A program made the position numbers and the translations under genes. Of a DNA stretch of 64,000 nucleotides, positions 45,200 through 52,426 are shown in pieces. This stretch comes from JACSRF01 sp963695505 (GTDB lineage Bacteria > Chloroflexota > Anaerolineae > Promineifilales > Promineifilaceae). The notes under the pieces were generated by a model. It was not told where the DNA came from. It saw nothing but the letters and a program-made list of their open reading frames with translations, and searched no databases. Position 1 is the stretch's first letter. Each line of letters opens with the position of its first letter. Location of the stretch: the NCBI GenBank assembly GCA_963695505.1, contig CAVOGX010000012.1:1-64000 (forward strand), read 5' to 3'.

Positions 45200-45298
45200 T
45201 GCTCCTTTAGCAGGTCAGCCTATCAGTCCGTCAGCCAGTTAGCCCGACAAGCTAATTTACTGAACCGCTGACCGGCTGAAATGCTGATTCGCTGAATT
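45200..45298. repeat. word-repeat region upstream of rmlD and trmD
   Basis: CAGCC, GTCAG and TTAGC words on the left and GCTGA words on the right (ACCGCTGACCGGCTGA near 45266) make an imperfect inverted repeat between the divergent rmlD and trmD genes. Same word set as 26.07-26.22 kb. Confidence 0.65.
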
Positions 45299-45302
45299 AT
45301 AC

Positions 45303-45332
45303 TTGACACCTGCCACTCAATCACCCGATACT
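45303..45332 (+). promoter_or_regulatory. promoter of a leaderless trmD transcript
   Basis: A perfect TTGACA at 45303-45308 and GATACT at 45327-45332 with an 18-base spacer. The -10 box ends six bases before the trmD ATG, so transcription should start at the start codon itself. No ribosome-binding site is present. Confidence 0.65.
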
Positions 45333-45338
45333 TGCACC

Positions 45339-46118
45339 ATGCGCATTGACATTCTTACCCTTTTCCCCGGCATGTTTCCGGGCTACCTAGACGAAAGCAT
45401 CCTTAAAAAGGCGCAGGAGTTGGGGGCGCTTGAAGTATACCTGCACAACCTGCGCGACTACGCCGCGGGCAAGCACCGCGTCACCGACGAACCCCCTTTT
45501 GGCGGCGGCGGCGGCATGGTGCTAAAGCCGGATGTGGTTTTTGCGGCCGTAGAATCTCTAATCTCTAATCTCCAATCTCCGTCTGAGATTAGAGATTGGA
45601 GATTGGAGATTGAAAGCCCCCCGCTCATTCTTCTGTCGCCCCAGGGACGGCCGTTCACCCAAACCGTCGCCCAAGAACTGGCCCAACACGAACGACTGGT
45701 GCTGCTGTGCGGCCGTTACGAAGGGGTGGACGAGCGCGTGCGCGAACACCTGGTCACCGACGAAATCTCCATTGGCGACTACGTGCTCACCGGCGGCGAG
45801 CTGGCGGCCATGGTGCTGGTAGATGCCGTGACGCGGCTGCTGCCCGGCGTGCTGGGCGCAGAAGATGCCGCAGCCGACGACAGCCACGCTACTGGCCTAT
45901 TGGAAGGCCCCCATTACACCAAACCGGCCAACTTTCGCGGCTGGCTGGTGCCGGAAGTGCTGCGTTCCGGGCACGCGGCCAACATTGCCCGCTGGCGGCG
46001 GCAGCAAGCCCTGCGCCGCACCTGGCAGCGCCGTCCCGACCTGCTGCTAACGGCCCCTTTGACGGAGGAAGATAAGTGGTTCTTGGCGCAGTTGGCAGAA
46101 GAGGAGATTAAAGACTGA
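45339..46118 (+). CDS. trmD: tRNA (guanine-37-N1)-methyltransferase with a repeat-encoded insert
   Basis: 259 residues from ATG 45339. SPOUT-fold TrmD methylates G37 next to the anticodon. Conserved blocks: MRIDILTLFPGMFPGYL, GGGGGMVLKPDV, LLSPQGRPFTQ, LLCGRYEGVDERV, ISIGDYVLTGGELAAMV, and PGVLGAEDAAADDSH. Between KPDVVFAAVESL and SPPLILLSPQG it has about 14 residues more than E. coli TrmD (SNLQSPSEIRDWRLEIE region), encoded by a near-perfect 59-base hairpin made of GATTAGA/GATTGGA words that also occur between genes. The reading frame is kept and all catalytic motifs are intact, so the enzyme is probably functional. Transcript likely leaderless. Confidence 0.93.
   Translation: MRIDILTLFPGMFPGYLDESILKKAQELGALEVYLHNLRDYAAGKHRVTDEPPFGGGGGMVLKPDVVFAAVESLISNLQSPSEIRDWRLEIESPPLILLSPQGRPFTQTVAQELAQHERLVLLCGRYEGVDERVREHLVTDEISIGDYVLTGGELAAMVLVDAVTRLLPGVLGAEDAAADDSHATGLLEGPHYTKPANFRGWLVPEVLRSGHAANIARWRRQQALRRTWQRRPDLLLTAPLTEEDKWFLAQLAEEEIKD
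45553..45611. repeat. word-repeat hairpin inserted in the trmD coding sequence
   Basis: The left arm 45553-45580 is four heptads (AATCTCT twice, AATCTCC twice) and the right arm 45585-45611 reads GA-GATTAGA-GATTGGA-GATTGGA-GATT. Aligned by hand, 45553-45579 pairs with 45585-45611 over 27 positions: 24 Watson-Crick pairs, two G-T and one mismatch, with a five-base loop. The words equal those of the intergenic hairpins at 9.7, 22.7 and 40.4 kb. Confidence 0.88.
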
Positions 46119-46162
46119 AGACTGGAGACTAATCATCAGCCAGTCCCCAGTCTCCAGTTTCA
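46117..46162. repeat. word-repeat hairpin after trmD
   Basis: AAGACTGGAGACT at about 46122 and AGTCTCCAGTTT at about 46150 are complementary except at the ends, around ATCATCAGCCAGTCCCC. The trmD stop TGA at 46116-46118 is part of the first word (GAC TGA AGACTGGAGACT). Confidence 0.75.
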
Positions 46163-46269
46163 TCCGTAGACTGAAAAGTGGACGGCCGTTGGGTTGCGGT
46201 GGAACAGATTGGTGGAACAACGCGTTAAAATGGTAGGGACAGCCAAAATGTATTGGTATTGAGGTTCGC

Positions 46270-47913
46270 ATGTCTAAGAAACGAGTCCAACAATCTGAGC
46301 AGCCTACGGTTGCTTATTATCCACCGGCAGCGCAGCAGCCTTTGCCCCCCAGCGTAGCCGAAGCGCCTACGGAAATTTGGGTGCGCGCCCCGCAAAAGAC
46401 CAACCACCGCCCGAACTGGCTGCTGCGTATTGTGGTCGGAGCAGCGGTGCTGGTTTTTGCCATGTTGAGCGCGGCGCTGCTGGGTGGCGGCGTGCTGCTG
46501 TACGAAAGCCAATGGATTTTGCCCGGCGTTTCGGTGCTGGGCGTGGACGTTGGGCAGCAAACAATGAGCGAAGCGGCAGCAACGTTGAGCGGCTCCTGGC
46601 AAAATCAGCGGATTACCCTGGTGGCGGGCAGCGCTTCCTGGGCAGTATCGCCCCCAGAGCTGGGCATGACGATGGACGCGGCAGCTACGGCCGAACTGGC
46701 CCACCAGCAAGGACGCTCCTGGCAAAGTTTGCGGGAAGGTTGGCAAAATGGAGGGTTTGCCCTCAGCCCGGTGTGGCAGATTGACATGACAACGGCAGAA
46801 ACCAGGCTGGCAGACCTGGTCCCAGAATTGACGAAGCCGCCGGTGGACGCTGGCATGGTGTGGGAGAACGGCCGTTTCCAGGCTACCCCCGCCATTCCCG
46901 GCCAAACCCTGGATTTAGACGCCACCCTGGACAACCTGGAGCAAAATGCGGCGTCGGCCGTGCTAGACGGCCGTTTTGACCTGACCACCAAACCACTTGC
47001 GCCGGCCATTACCGACGTGAGCGCCGCTGTGGAGCAGGCCAATGCCCTCCTTAACCAAACTGTTGCCGTGCGCGCCTATGACCCGGTGAGCGATGATACC
47101 TGGACCTGGCGGCTGGCCCCCGAAGTGTGGGGCCAATGGCTGGCGGTAGACACGGCGGCGGCCCAGGCGGGGCAGTTGCAGTGGGCGGTGGACGCCTCCC
47201 AGGCTGCCGCTTTTGTCAATGGGCAGGTGGCCATGCTGGGAGGCGGGCGCTTTGTTGATGACGTGGAAGCAGGAACGGCCGTCGCTGAGGCACTGACCAT
47301 GGCTTCCCTAACAAACAATGGGGAAACGGCCGTAACTTTGCGCATTTACCACCAGCCCCAGCAGCACACTGTTCAGGCCGGAGAGACCATTTCCAGCATT
47401 GGCCGCGATTACGGCATTCCTTACCCCTGGATCCAGCAGGCCAACCCTGGCGTCGAAAACCTGTTTGCCGGGCAGACCCTGACCATTCCTTCACCCGACG
47501 AACTTATTCCCTTGCCCATCATCGAGGGCAAGCGCGTCATCGTCAGCATTACCCAGCAAAAGGTGTGGGTATACGAGGCGGGCAGCCTGAAGTGGGAATG
47601 GCCGGCCAGCACCGGCATTGCCGACAGCCCCACTTCACCCGGCGTTTTCCAGGTGCAAACCCACGAGGAAAATGCGTACGCCGGTAACTGGGATCTGTGG
47701 ATGCCGTCCTTTATGGGCATTTATCGCCCGGTGCCCACCTCAGAATTCATGAACGGGTTCCACGGCTTCCCCACCCGGGGCGGTTCGCAGCTTTTGTGGA
47801 CCGGCAACCTGGGCCAACCGGTGACCTATGGCTGCATCCTCATCAGCTCCGACAATGCCCAAACGTTGTACAATTGGGCAGAGGAAGGCGTAATTGTGGA
47901 AATTCAGCCTTAA
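46270..47913 (+). CDS. L,D-transpeptidase with PG-binding and LysM domains
   Basis: 547 residues. Order: a Pro-rich cytoplasmic start, a membrane helix near 55-80 (IVVGAAVLVFAMLSAALLGG), two putative PG_binding_4/VanW-type domains (about 85-350), a LysM module (HTVQAGETISSIGRDYGIPY, about 370-415) and a C-terminal YkuD catalytic domain. There, the active site is HGFP with the later TYGCILIS holding the catalytic Cys. The enzyme makes 3-3 or lipoprotein cross-links in peptidoglycan outside the membrane. A 33-residue membrane peptide is encoded 14 bases downstream. A monoderm-style wall is consistent with this set of genes. Confidence 0.9.
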   Translation: MSKKRVQQSEQPTVAYYPPAAQQPLPPSVAEAPTEIWVRAPQKTNHRPNWLLRIVVGAAVLVFAMLSAALLGGGVLLYESQWILPGVSVLGVDVGQQTMSEAAATLSGSWQNQRITLVAGSASWAVSPPELGMTMDAAATAELAHQQGRSWQSLREGWQNGGFALSPVWQIDMTTAETRLADLVPELTKPPVDAGMVWENGRFQATPAIPGQTLDLDATLDNLEQNAASAVLDGRFDLTTKPLAPAITDVSAAVEQANALLNQTVAVRAYDPVSDDTWTWRLAPEVWGQWLAVDTAAAQAGQLQWAVDASQAAAFVNGQVAMLGGGRFVDDVEAGTAVAEALTMASLTNNGETAVTLRIYHQPQQHTVQAGETISSIGRDYGIPYPWIQQANPGVENLFAGQTLTIPSPDELIPLPIIEGKRVIVSITQQKVWVYEAGSLKWEWPASTGIADSPTSPGVFQVQTHEENAYAGNWDLWMPSFMGIYRPVPTSEFMNGFHGFPTRGGSQLLWTGNLGQPVTYGCILISSDNAQTLYNWAEEGVIVEIQP

Positions 47914-47927
47914 AGAAGGAAAATGAA

Positions 47928-48029
47928 ATGGCTTTATCGGTAGGCTTATTGGCAATTTGTGGGGTAATAACTTTGGTAGTCGCTGGCGGAGTGCTAATTT
48001 ACGTCTTTACGACACAGCGCAACAAGTAG
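47928..48029 (+). CDS. 33-residue single-span membrane peptide
   Basis: An ATG at 47928 with AAGAAGGA eight bases upstream opens 33 codons: MALSVGLLAICGVITLVV, then AGGVLIYVFTTQRNK and TAG. It is one hydrophobic helix with a short basic tail, so the C-terminus should face the cytoplasm. It lies 14 bases after the L,D-transpeptidase stop and is likely translated from the same mRNA. It may be a small regulator or assembly subunit of a membrane enzyme; no family is recognised. Confidence 0.55.
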   Translation: MALSVGLLAICGVITLVVAGGVLIYVFTTQRNK

Positions 48030-48036
48030 CGGGCAG

Positions 48037-48372
48037 TTAGGGCAGCGGTGGCAGGCTAAACGAACCATCAAGGTTAGGGGGAAACTCGAGAACGGCCGTT
48101 ACTGCCTCCAGGTTCAGCGGTCCATAAACGTGCGGAAATAGCTGGCCCGTCTCGTAGCAATCTTCGTACACGATTGGGGCCTGTACGCGCTCGGAGTTAA
48201 TACACAGCAGCACCAGCCCGCGCTGCCCGTGGTAGAAGGCATTGGCGGGGCCTAGCACCTGCGCCGGGGTAGAGCAGTGTATAAATCCTTCACTATCCAG
48301 GGATTCGGCGGCGTACTGTCCGTTAGCAACGGCCGTTTCCCAGGCTGCCCTCGTGGTGATATGCAGAATCAT
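48037..48372 (-). CDS. DUF952 family protein
   Basis: 111 residues from ATG 48372. MILHITTRAAWETAVANGQY, then SLDSEGFIHCSTPAQVL and LVLLCINSERVQAPIVYED, with HVYGPLNLEAVTAV near the end: the full DUF952 pattern (H-I-T, GFIHCS, E-x10-FPH-x-Y-GP). The fold is thought to be related to ADP-ribosyltransferases or RES-type enzymes, but the biochemical role is not established. A single gene, convergent with the small membrane peptide. Confidence 0.88.
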   Translation of the reverse strand: MILHITTRAAWETAVANGQYAAESLDSEGFIHCSTPAQVLGPANAFYHGQRGLVLLCINSERVQAPIVYEDCYETGQLFPHVYGPLNLEAVTAVLEFPPNLDGSFSLPPLP

Positions 48373-48511
48373 GTTCAAATTGTGCGGGAACGGCCGTAAA
48401 ATGACAAGTGGCACCACCAAAAGGTGACAAACGCCACTGGCTTTGACTTCACAAACACCCTACTCTAAAAAACAACAGGCAAAAACGGCAGCAATATGAG
48501 GAGACACAACT

Positions 48512-48787
48512 ATGTCCAACATTAGCAGCGGCCCCGACATCAATGAAGTTTTTGATGAAGTACCGGCGGAAGAACGGATGCGCAGCCTGATCAACACCAT
48601 CAGCGCCTACATCCAGCATTATCATGGCGGTGAAGTAGAGATGGTTAGCTTTGATGGCAGACACTTACAGGTCCGCCTCTCTGGCGCGTGCGAAGGCTGC
48701 GCCCTGGCTCCGGCTACCCTGCGCGGCTGGGTTGCGGGCACGGTGAAGCAGTTCTTCCCCGAAGTTGAATCGATTGAAGCAGTGTAA
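48512..48787 (+). CDS. NifU C-terminal-domain protein (Fe-S scaffold)
   Basis: 91 residues. The NifU C-terminal (Nfu) domain has its C-x2-C cluster-binding pair in SGACEGCALAPATLRG, with the usual HYHGGEVEMVSFDGRHLQVRL before it. Stand-alone Nfu proteins carry a [4Fe-4S] cluster to target enzymes such as those with ferredoxin-type clusters. No suf or isc genes are in the window. ATG 48512 follows GAGGAG at about 48498. Confidence 0.92.
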   Translation: MSNISSGPDINEVFDEVPAEERMRSLINTISAYIQHYHGGEVEMVSFDGRHLQVRLSGACEGCALAPATLRGWVAGTVKQFFPEVESIEAV

Positions 48788-48870
48788 CGGCCGTTACCAC
48801 AAAGACGGTTTGATTTTGCCGCCCATTTTCGGCTAAACGTAAACCGTTCCTCAAAAATCACCCCCCTGGC

Positions 48871-48898
48871 TTGACACCCCTGTCAGGCACGCTATTCT
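48871..48898 (+). promoter_or_regulatory. sigma-70-like promoter
   Basis: A perfect TTGACA at 48871-48876 and TATTCT at 48893-48898 with a 16-base spacer, about 45 bases upstream of the acyltransferase start. Confidence 0.5.
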
Positions 48899-48944
48899 TG
48901 CATAAATCCCAAAATTATTGCTGTCGTTTTGGAGCAAGCTAATT

Positions 48945-49847
48945 ATGCTGCGCAAGCTACCTTCTGCCCTGCTTGGCCCAATTGCCCTCTTCCTCATGTT
49001 GCTAAACACCCTCTTTTGGGTTATCCCACTTTATATCATCACCTTCTTCAAACTTCTCATACCCATTTCTAGTTGGCGCCGTTTTTGTACCCAAATCCTC
49101 ATGCGCTTCGCCGAGAATTGGATTGCTGCCAATAACGCTATTTTCCACCACACCCAGCACACCCAATGGCACATTCAGGGCGTAGAAAACCTAGATCCTG
49201 ACGACTGGTACCTGGTAAGCGCCAACCACCAATCCTGGCTCGACATTTTTGTCCTCCAGCGGGTTTTCAATCGCCGCATACCCTTTCTAAAGTTTTTTAC
49301 CAAACAAGAGCTCATCTGGTTTCCGCTGTTAGGCCCCGCCTGGTGGGCGCTAGACTTTCCCTTCATGAAACGCTATTCCAAAGAAAAGCTGGCCAAACAC
49401 CCCGAACTGCGCGGCAAAGATTTGGAAACAACGCGCAAAATGTGCGCGCGCTTTCAAGACGATCCTGTCTCCATCATAAACTTTCTGGAAGGCACCCGTT
49501 TTAATCCTGCCAAACAAAAAAAGCAGGGTTCTCCATACCGTTTCCTGCTCAATCCCAAGGCAGGCGGCATTGCCTTTGTGCTGGCGGCCATGGAAGAACG
49601 CATCAAGACGATGCTCAACGTCACCATCGTTTACCCCGATGGGCATGCCGGATTCTGGGATTTTCTCAGAGGCAAAACTAAGCGGATTATCGTTCACGTG
49701 GAGAAGTTGGCCATTCCGTCCTCGTTTTTGCGCGGAGATTACATGGACGATCCAGCCTTTCGTGAGGAGTTTCAAGCGTGGGTGCGGGATTTATGGCAGG
49801 AAAAAGACAAACTTATGACGCATCTGTATGAAAATGCCCAGGCATAG
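48945..49847 (+). CDS. 1-acylglycerol-3-phosphate acyltransferase-like (PlsC family)
   Basis: 300 residues from ATG 48945 (GGAG near 48931). A membrane segment near the N-terminus (ALFLMLLNTLFWVIPLYIIT) precedes the acyltransferase motifs: NHQSWLDI (H-x4-D), FLEGTRFN (the E-G-T-R glycerol-phosphate site), and GIAFVLAAMEERI. The layout is that of the YihG-like branch of the PlsC family, which acylates lysophospholipids at the inner membrane. A single gene with its own promoter and terminator. Confidence 0.88.
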   Translation: MLRKLPSALLGPIALFLMLLNTLFWVIPLYIITFFKLLIPISSWRRFCTQILMRFAENWIAANNAIFHHTQHTQWHIQGVENLDPDDWYLVSANHQSWLDIFVLQRVFNRRIPFLKFFTKQELIWFPLLGPAWWALDFPFMKRYSKEKLAKHPELRGKDLETTRKMCARFQDDPVSIINFLEGTRFNPAKQKKQGSPYRFLLNPKAGGIAFVLAAMEERIKTMLNVTIVYPDGHAGFWDFLRGKTKRIIVHVEKLAIPSSFLRGDYMDDPAFREEFQAWVRDLWQEKDKLMTHLYENAQA

Positions 49848-49913
49848 CATGCTTTTTCATTAACCCATGAGTTTATTTCACTTTACCGGCTAATTTGCTA
49901 AACTTCGATTGGA

Positions 49914-49946
49914 CCCTGAGGGTTTTCTGGCCCTGAGGGTTTTTTT
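49914..49946 (+). terminator. intrinsic terminator
   Basis: Two copies of CCCTGAGGG (49914-49922 and 49931-49939) can pair with each other with one central mismatch around TTTTCTGG, and the second is followed by seven T. It closes the acyltransferase gene. Confidence 0.7.
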
Positions 49947-49976
49947 AAACTTTATGCATTTCAGGATAATTTGTAG

Positions 49977-51347
49977 ATGACACAATCAACCGGGGCCTCC
50001 TTCACTTTTGGGCACATGCTGCGCCTGAGCAGCTTTCAGATTGGTTCGGCCATGGGTGACATCCTCGTAACCAGCATTTGGAATCGGGTGATGATCTCTA
50101 ATTTTGGCATACCTGCCACGCCGGTCAGCCTGCTCATTGCCCTGCGTTATCTACTATCGCCGCTGAGCTTGTGGGCGGGGCATTTGTCGGACACACGGCC
50201 GTTTCTGGGCATGCGGCGCACCGGTTACATTTGGGCAGGGCGGGCCATGATGGTCCTCTCTCTGCCGCTGCTGGCCCTCAGCCTGGGGCGGCTGCAGTTC
50301 GACCAGGGCGACGTGCTGGGCTGGGCCTTCGCCACCATATCCTCCCTGCTTTACGGCATGGGTACCCTCATTTCCGGCAGTCCCTTCCTGGCCCTGGTGC
50401 GCGACTCCGCACCCAAAAAGCGCCAGGGGCTGGCCATCAGTTCGGTGGAAACGGTGCTCATCATCTTCTTTGCCATCGCCGGCATAGGCTTCAGCCTGTG
50501 GATGCAAGAGTACGATCCGCTCATTTTTTGGGAAATGGTGATGGTAACGGCCGTAACTGGCGGCTTCTTCTGGTTTTTTGCCATCTGGGGCGCGGAAAAG
50601 CGCATCATGCGCGACCGCGCTGCCGGTCTGCTGGAAACGCCCGTCGTGCAAGACCACCATCCCTTCCTGCCCACCCTGCAAAAAATCTGGCGCGACGATC
50701 GCACCCGCCGCTTCTTCTTTTTCCTGGCCGTGGCCACGCTGGCGGCCTGGGCCCAAGACGCCATCCTTGAACCCTTTGGGGCAGAAGTATTTGACCTGCC
50801 CTTTGAGCGCACTACGCGCTTCAACAGCTATTGGCAGGCCGCTACCGTTCTCACCCTGGTAGGCGGCAGCTATCTTTGGCGCAAGCGCCCTCCAGAACAG
50901 CAAGCCAGCATTGCCAAGTGGGGCCTGGGCATCATGGCCGCAGGGCTGCTGGCCCTCAGCGCCAGCGCTTTCTTGCATCAGGTGCACCTCATTGAACTCT
51001 CCTTGTTCATTTTTGGCGCTGGATTTGGCATTTATACATTTGGCGGTCTCAGTCTCATGGCGGTCATGGCTTCCGACAAGGAAGCAGGCGCTTACCTGGG
51101 GTTGTGGTCCATTTCCATTGTTTTGTTCAAGGGCTTGGGCACTTTTGTGGGTGGCAGCCTGCGAGACATCTTCTTGTTGGTGGCTAACCTGGCTCCTGGC
51201 GTTAGCTATGGGCTGGTATTTGCCATCGAGGCGCTGGGGCTGGTAACGGCCGTTTTCATCCTTACCCGCCTCGACGTCATTGGCTTTGCCCGCGACGTGG
51301 GCCGCGTGGTCAGCCGCACCGAGGCTCAAATCTCTCTAGCAGAGTAA
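49977..51347 (+). CDS. PucC-family MFS protein
   Basis: 456 residues with 12 hydrophobic segments. The BCH/PucC signature is clear: NRVMISNFGIPATPVSLLIA, then LRYLLSPLSLWAGHLSDTRP and GMRRTGYIWAGRAMMVLSLP. PucC and its relatives (LhaA, Bch2) help assemble light-harvesting complexes or move (bacterio)chlorophyll in phototrophs. Nothing else in the window relates to photosynthesis, so this is either a trace of a phototrophic ancestry, part of a scattered photosynthesis gene set, or a carrier with another porphyrin-like substrate (hemW is 7 kb away). ATG 49977 has no strong ribosome-binding site. Confidence 0.85.
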   Translation: MTQSTGASFTFGHMLRLSSFQIGSAMGDILVTSIWNRVMISNFGIPATPVSLLIALRYLLSPLSLWAGHLSDTRPFLGMRRTGYIWAGRAMMVLSLPLLALSLGRLQFDQGDVLGWAFATISSLLYGMGTLISGSPFLALVRDSAPKKRQGLAISSVETVLIIFFAIAGIGFSLWMQEYDPLIFWEMVMVTAVTGGFFWFFAIWGAEKRIMRDRAAGLLETPVVQDHHPFLPTLQKIWRDDRTRRFFFFLAVATLAAWAQDAILEPFGAEVFDLPFERTTRFNSYWQAATVLTLVGGSYLWRKRPPEQQASIAKWGLGIMAAGLLALSASAFLHQVHLIELSLFIFGAGFGIYTFGGLSLMAVMASDKEAGAYLGLWSISIVLFKGLGTFVGGSLRDIFLLVANLAPGVSYGLVFAIEALGLVTAVFILTRLDVIGFARDVGRVVSRTEAQISLAE

Positions 51348-51352
51348 GCAGC

Positions 51353-52426
51353 CTACATCTCGCCAAAATCAAAGCCCAACTGCCGCACGGCCGTTTCCTC
51401 AAGGCGGCTTACCCCCACGCCCAACAGCCGCATGCGCTGTCCTGGTGGCCAATTTTCCTCCCAGATTGTTGCTGCCAGCCGGTACATATCTGCCGCATTA
51501 TCCAGCCCCACCGTCACCGACTTCTGTCGCGTAAACGTCGTAAAGTCCGCCCAGCGAAATTTGACATAAACTGTGTATGCAACCAGTCCCTTGCGCTGCA
51601 GCTCCTGCGCCACCCGCTCACACATCTTGCGCAGTTGGTCCCGCAGAAAGCCCGCATCATTCACGTCTTTGCTGAACGTGCGCTCCTGGCTAATGCTCTT
51701 AGCCTGCCCGCGCTCCGCATGTACTTCCCGCGAATCAATACCCTGTGCTCGCTGTGGTAATTCAGCGGCATAGCTGCCAAACACTGCCAGCAGCGTCCCT
51801 AAATCCGCCCTGGCCAGCTCCCCGCAAGTTTTAATGCCCAACTCGGCCAGCTTTTCGGCCGTGCGCGGGCCAATACCCCAAATGGCCCGCGTAGGCATGT
51901 CGGCCAAAAAGTCTGCCTCCGTGCCCGGTAGGACAACCGTGTGGCCTTCCGGCTTGTCAAAATCCGAAGCGACCTTGGCCACCAGCTTACTGGTGGCCAA
52001 CCCCACGGAGGCTGGAAGCCCCGTCTCCGTTTTCACTGCCCGGCGTACTTCCCCAGCCAGCGCTTCCGGATCAGGCTGGTCACTAAAATCCACGTAAGCT
52101 TCATCCACGCTCATTTGCTCTACCGGACCGAATCGCCGCAAAACGGCCATCACCTCCCGTGAGCATTCGCGGATGCGCGGCCAGTTGGCGGGCACAATTT
52201 TTAGCTGGGGGCAAAGACGCAGCGCGTGGCTGGTAGCCATGGCCGAGCGCACCCCCATCTTCCGCGCTTCGTAGCTGGCCGAAGAAACGACGCCGCGCTG
52301 GTCAGGCCGCCCGCCGATGGCCAGCGGTTTTCCGCCATCTTCTGGATGATCCAACAGGTGGACGTTTACATAAAATGCGTCCATGTCCAGGTGCAGAATA
52401 GCGCGGGGCCAGACCGCCTCACTCAT
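51353..52426 (-). CDS. dinB: DNA polymerase IV (Y family)
   Basis: 357 residues from ATG 52426, which overlaps the upstream gene stop in an ATGA. Y-family motifs: ILHLDMDAFYVNVHL (first catalytic Asp), SSASYEARKMGVRSAM, MSVDEAYVDFSD (second Asp-Glu pair), and TSKLVAKVASDFDKP; helix-hairpin-helix at IWGIGPRTAEKLAELGI; little finger with KSISQERTFSKDV. No beta-clamp motif stands out at the C-terminus. It copies damaged DNA with low fidelity. Coupling to a secreted glycosidase-like lipoprotein gene is unusual. Confidence 0.93.
   Translation of the reverse strand: MSEAVWPRAILHLDMDAFYVNVHLLDHPEDGGKPLAIGGRPDQRGVVSSASYEARKMGVRSAMATSHALRLCPQLKIVPANWPRIRECSREVMAVLRRFGPVEQMSVDEAYVDFSDQPDPEALAGEVRRAVKTETGLPASVGLATSKLVAKVASDFDKPEGHTVVLPGTEADFLADMPTRAIWGIGPRTAEKLAELGIKTCGELARADLGTLLAVFGSYAAELPQRAQGIDSREVHAERGQAKSISQERTFSKDVNDAGFLRDQLRKMCERVAQELQRKGLVAYTVYVKFRWADFTTFTRQKSVTVGLDNAADMYRLAATIWEENWPPGQRMRLLGVGVSRLEETAVRQLGFDFGEM

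Noticed and set aside
50154..51329. Long open frame (391 codons) antisense to the pucC-like gene
   Set aside because: Composition is low-complexity Gly/Gln/His, as expected from the complement of a membrane-protein gene.
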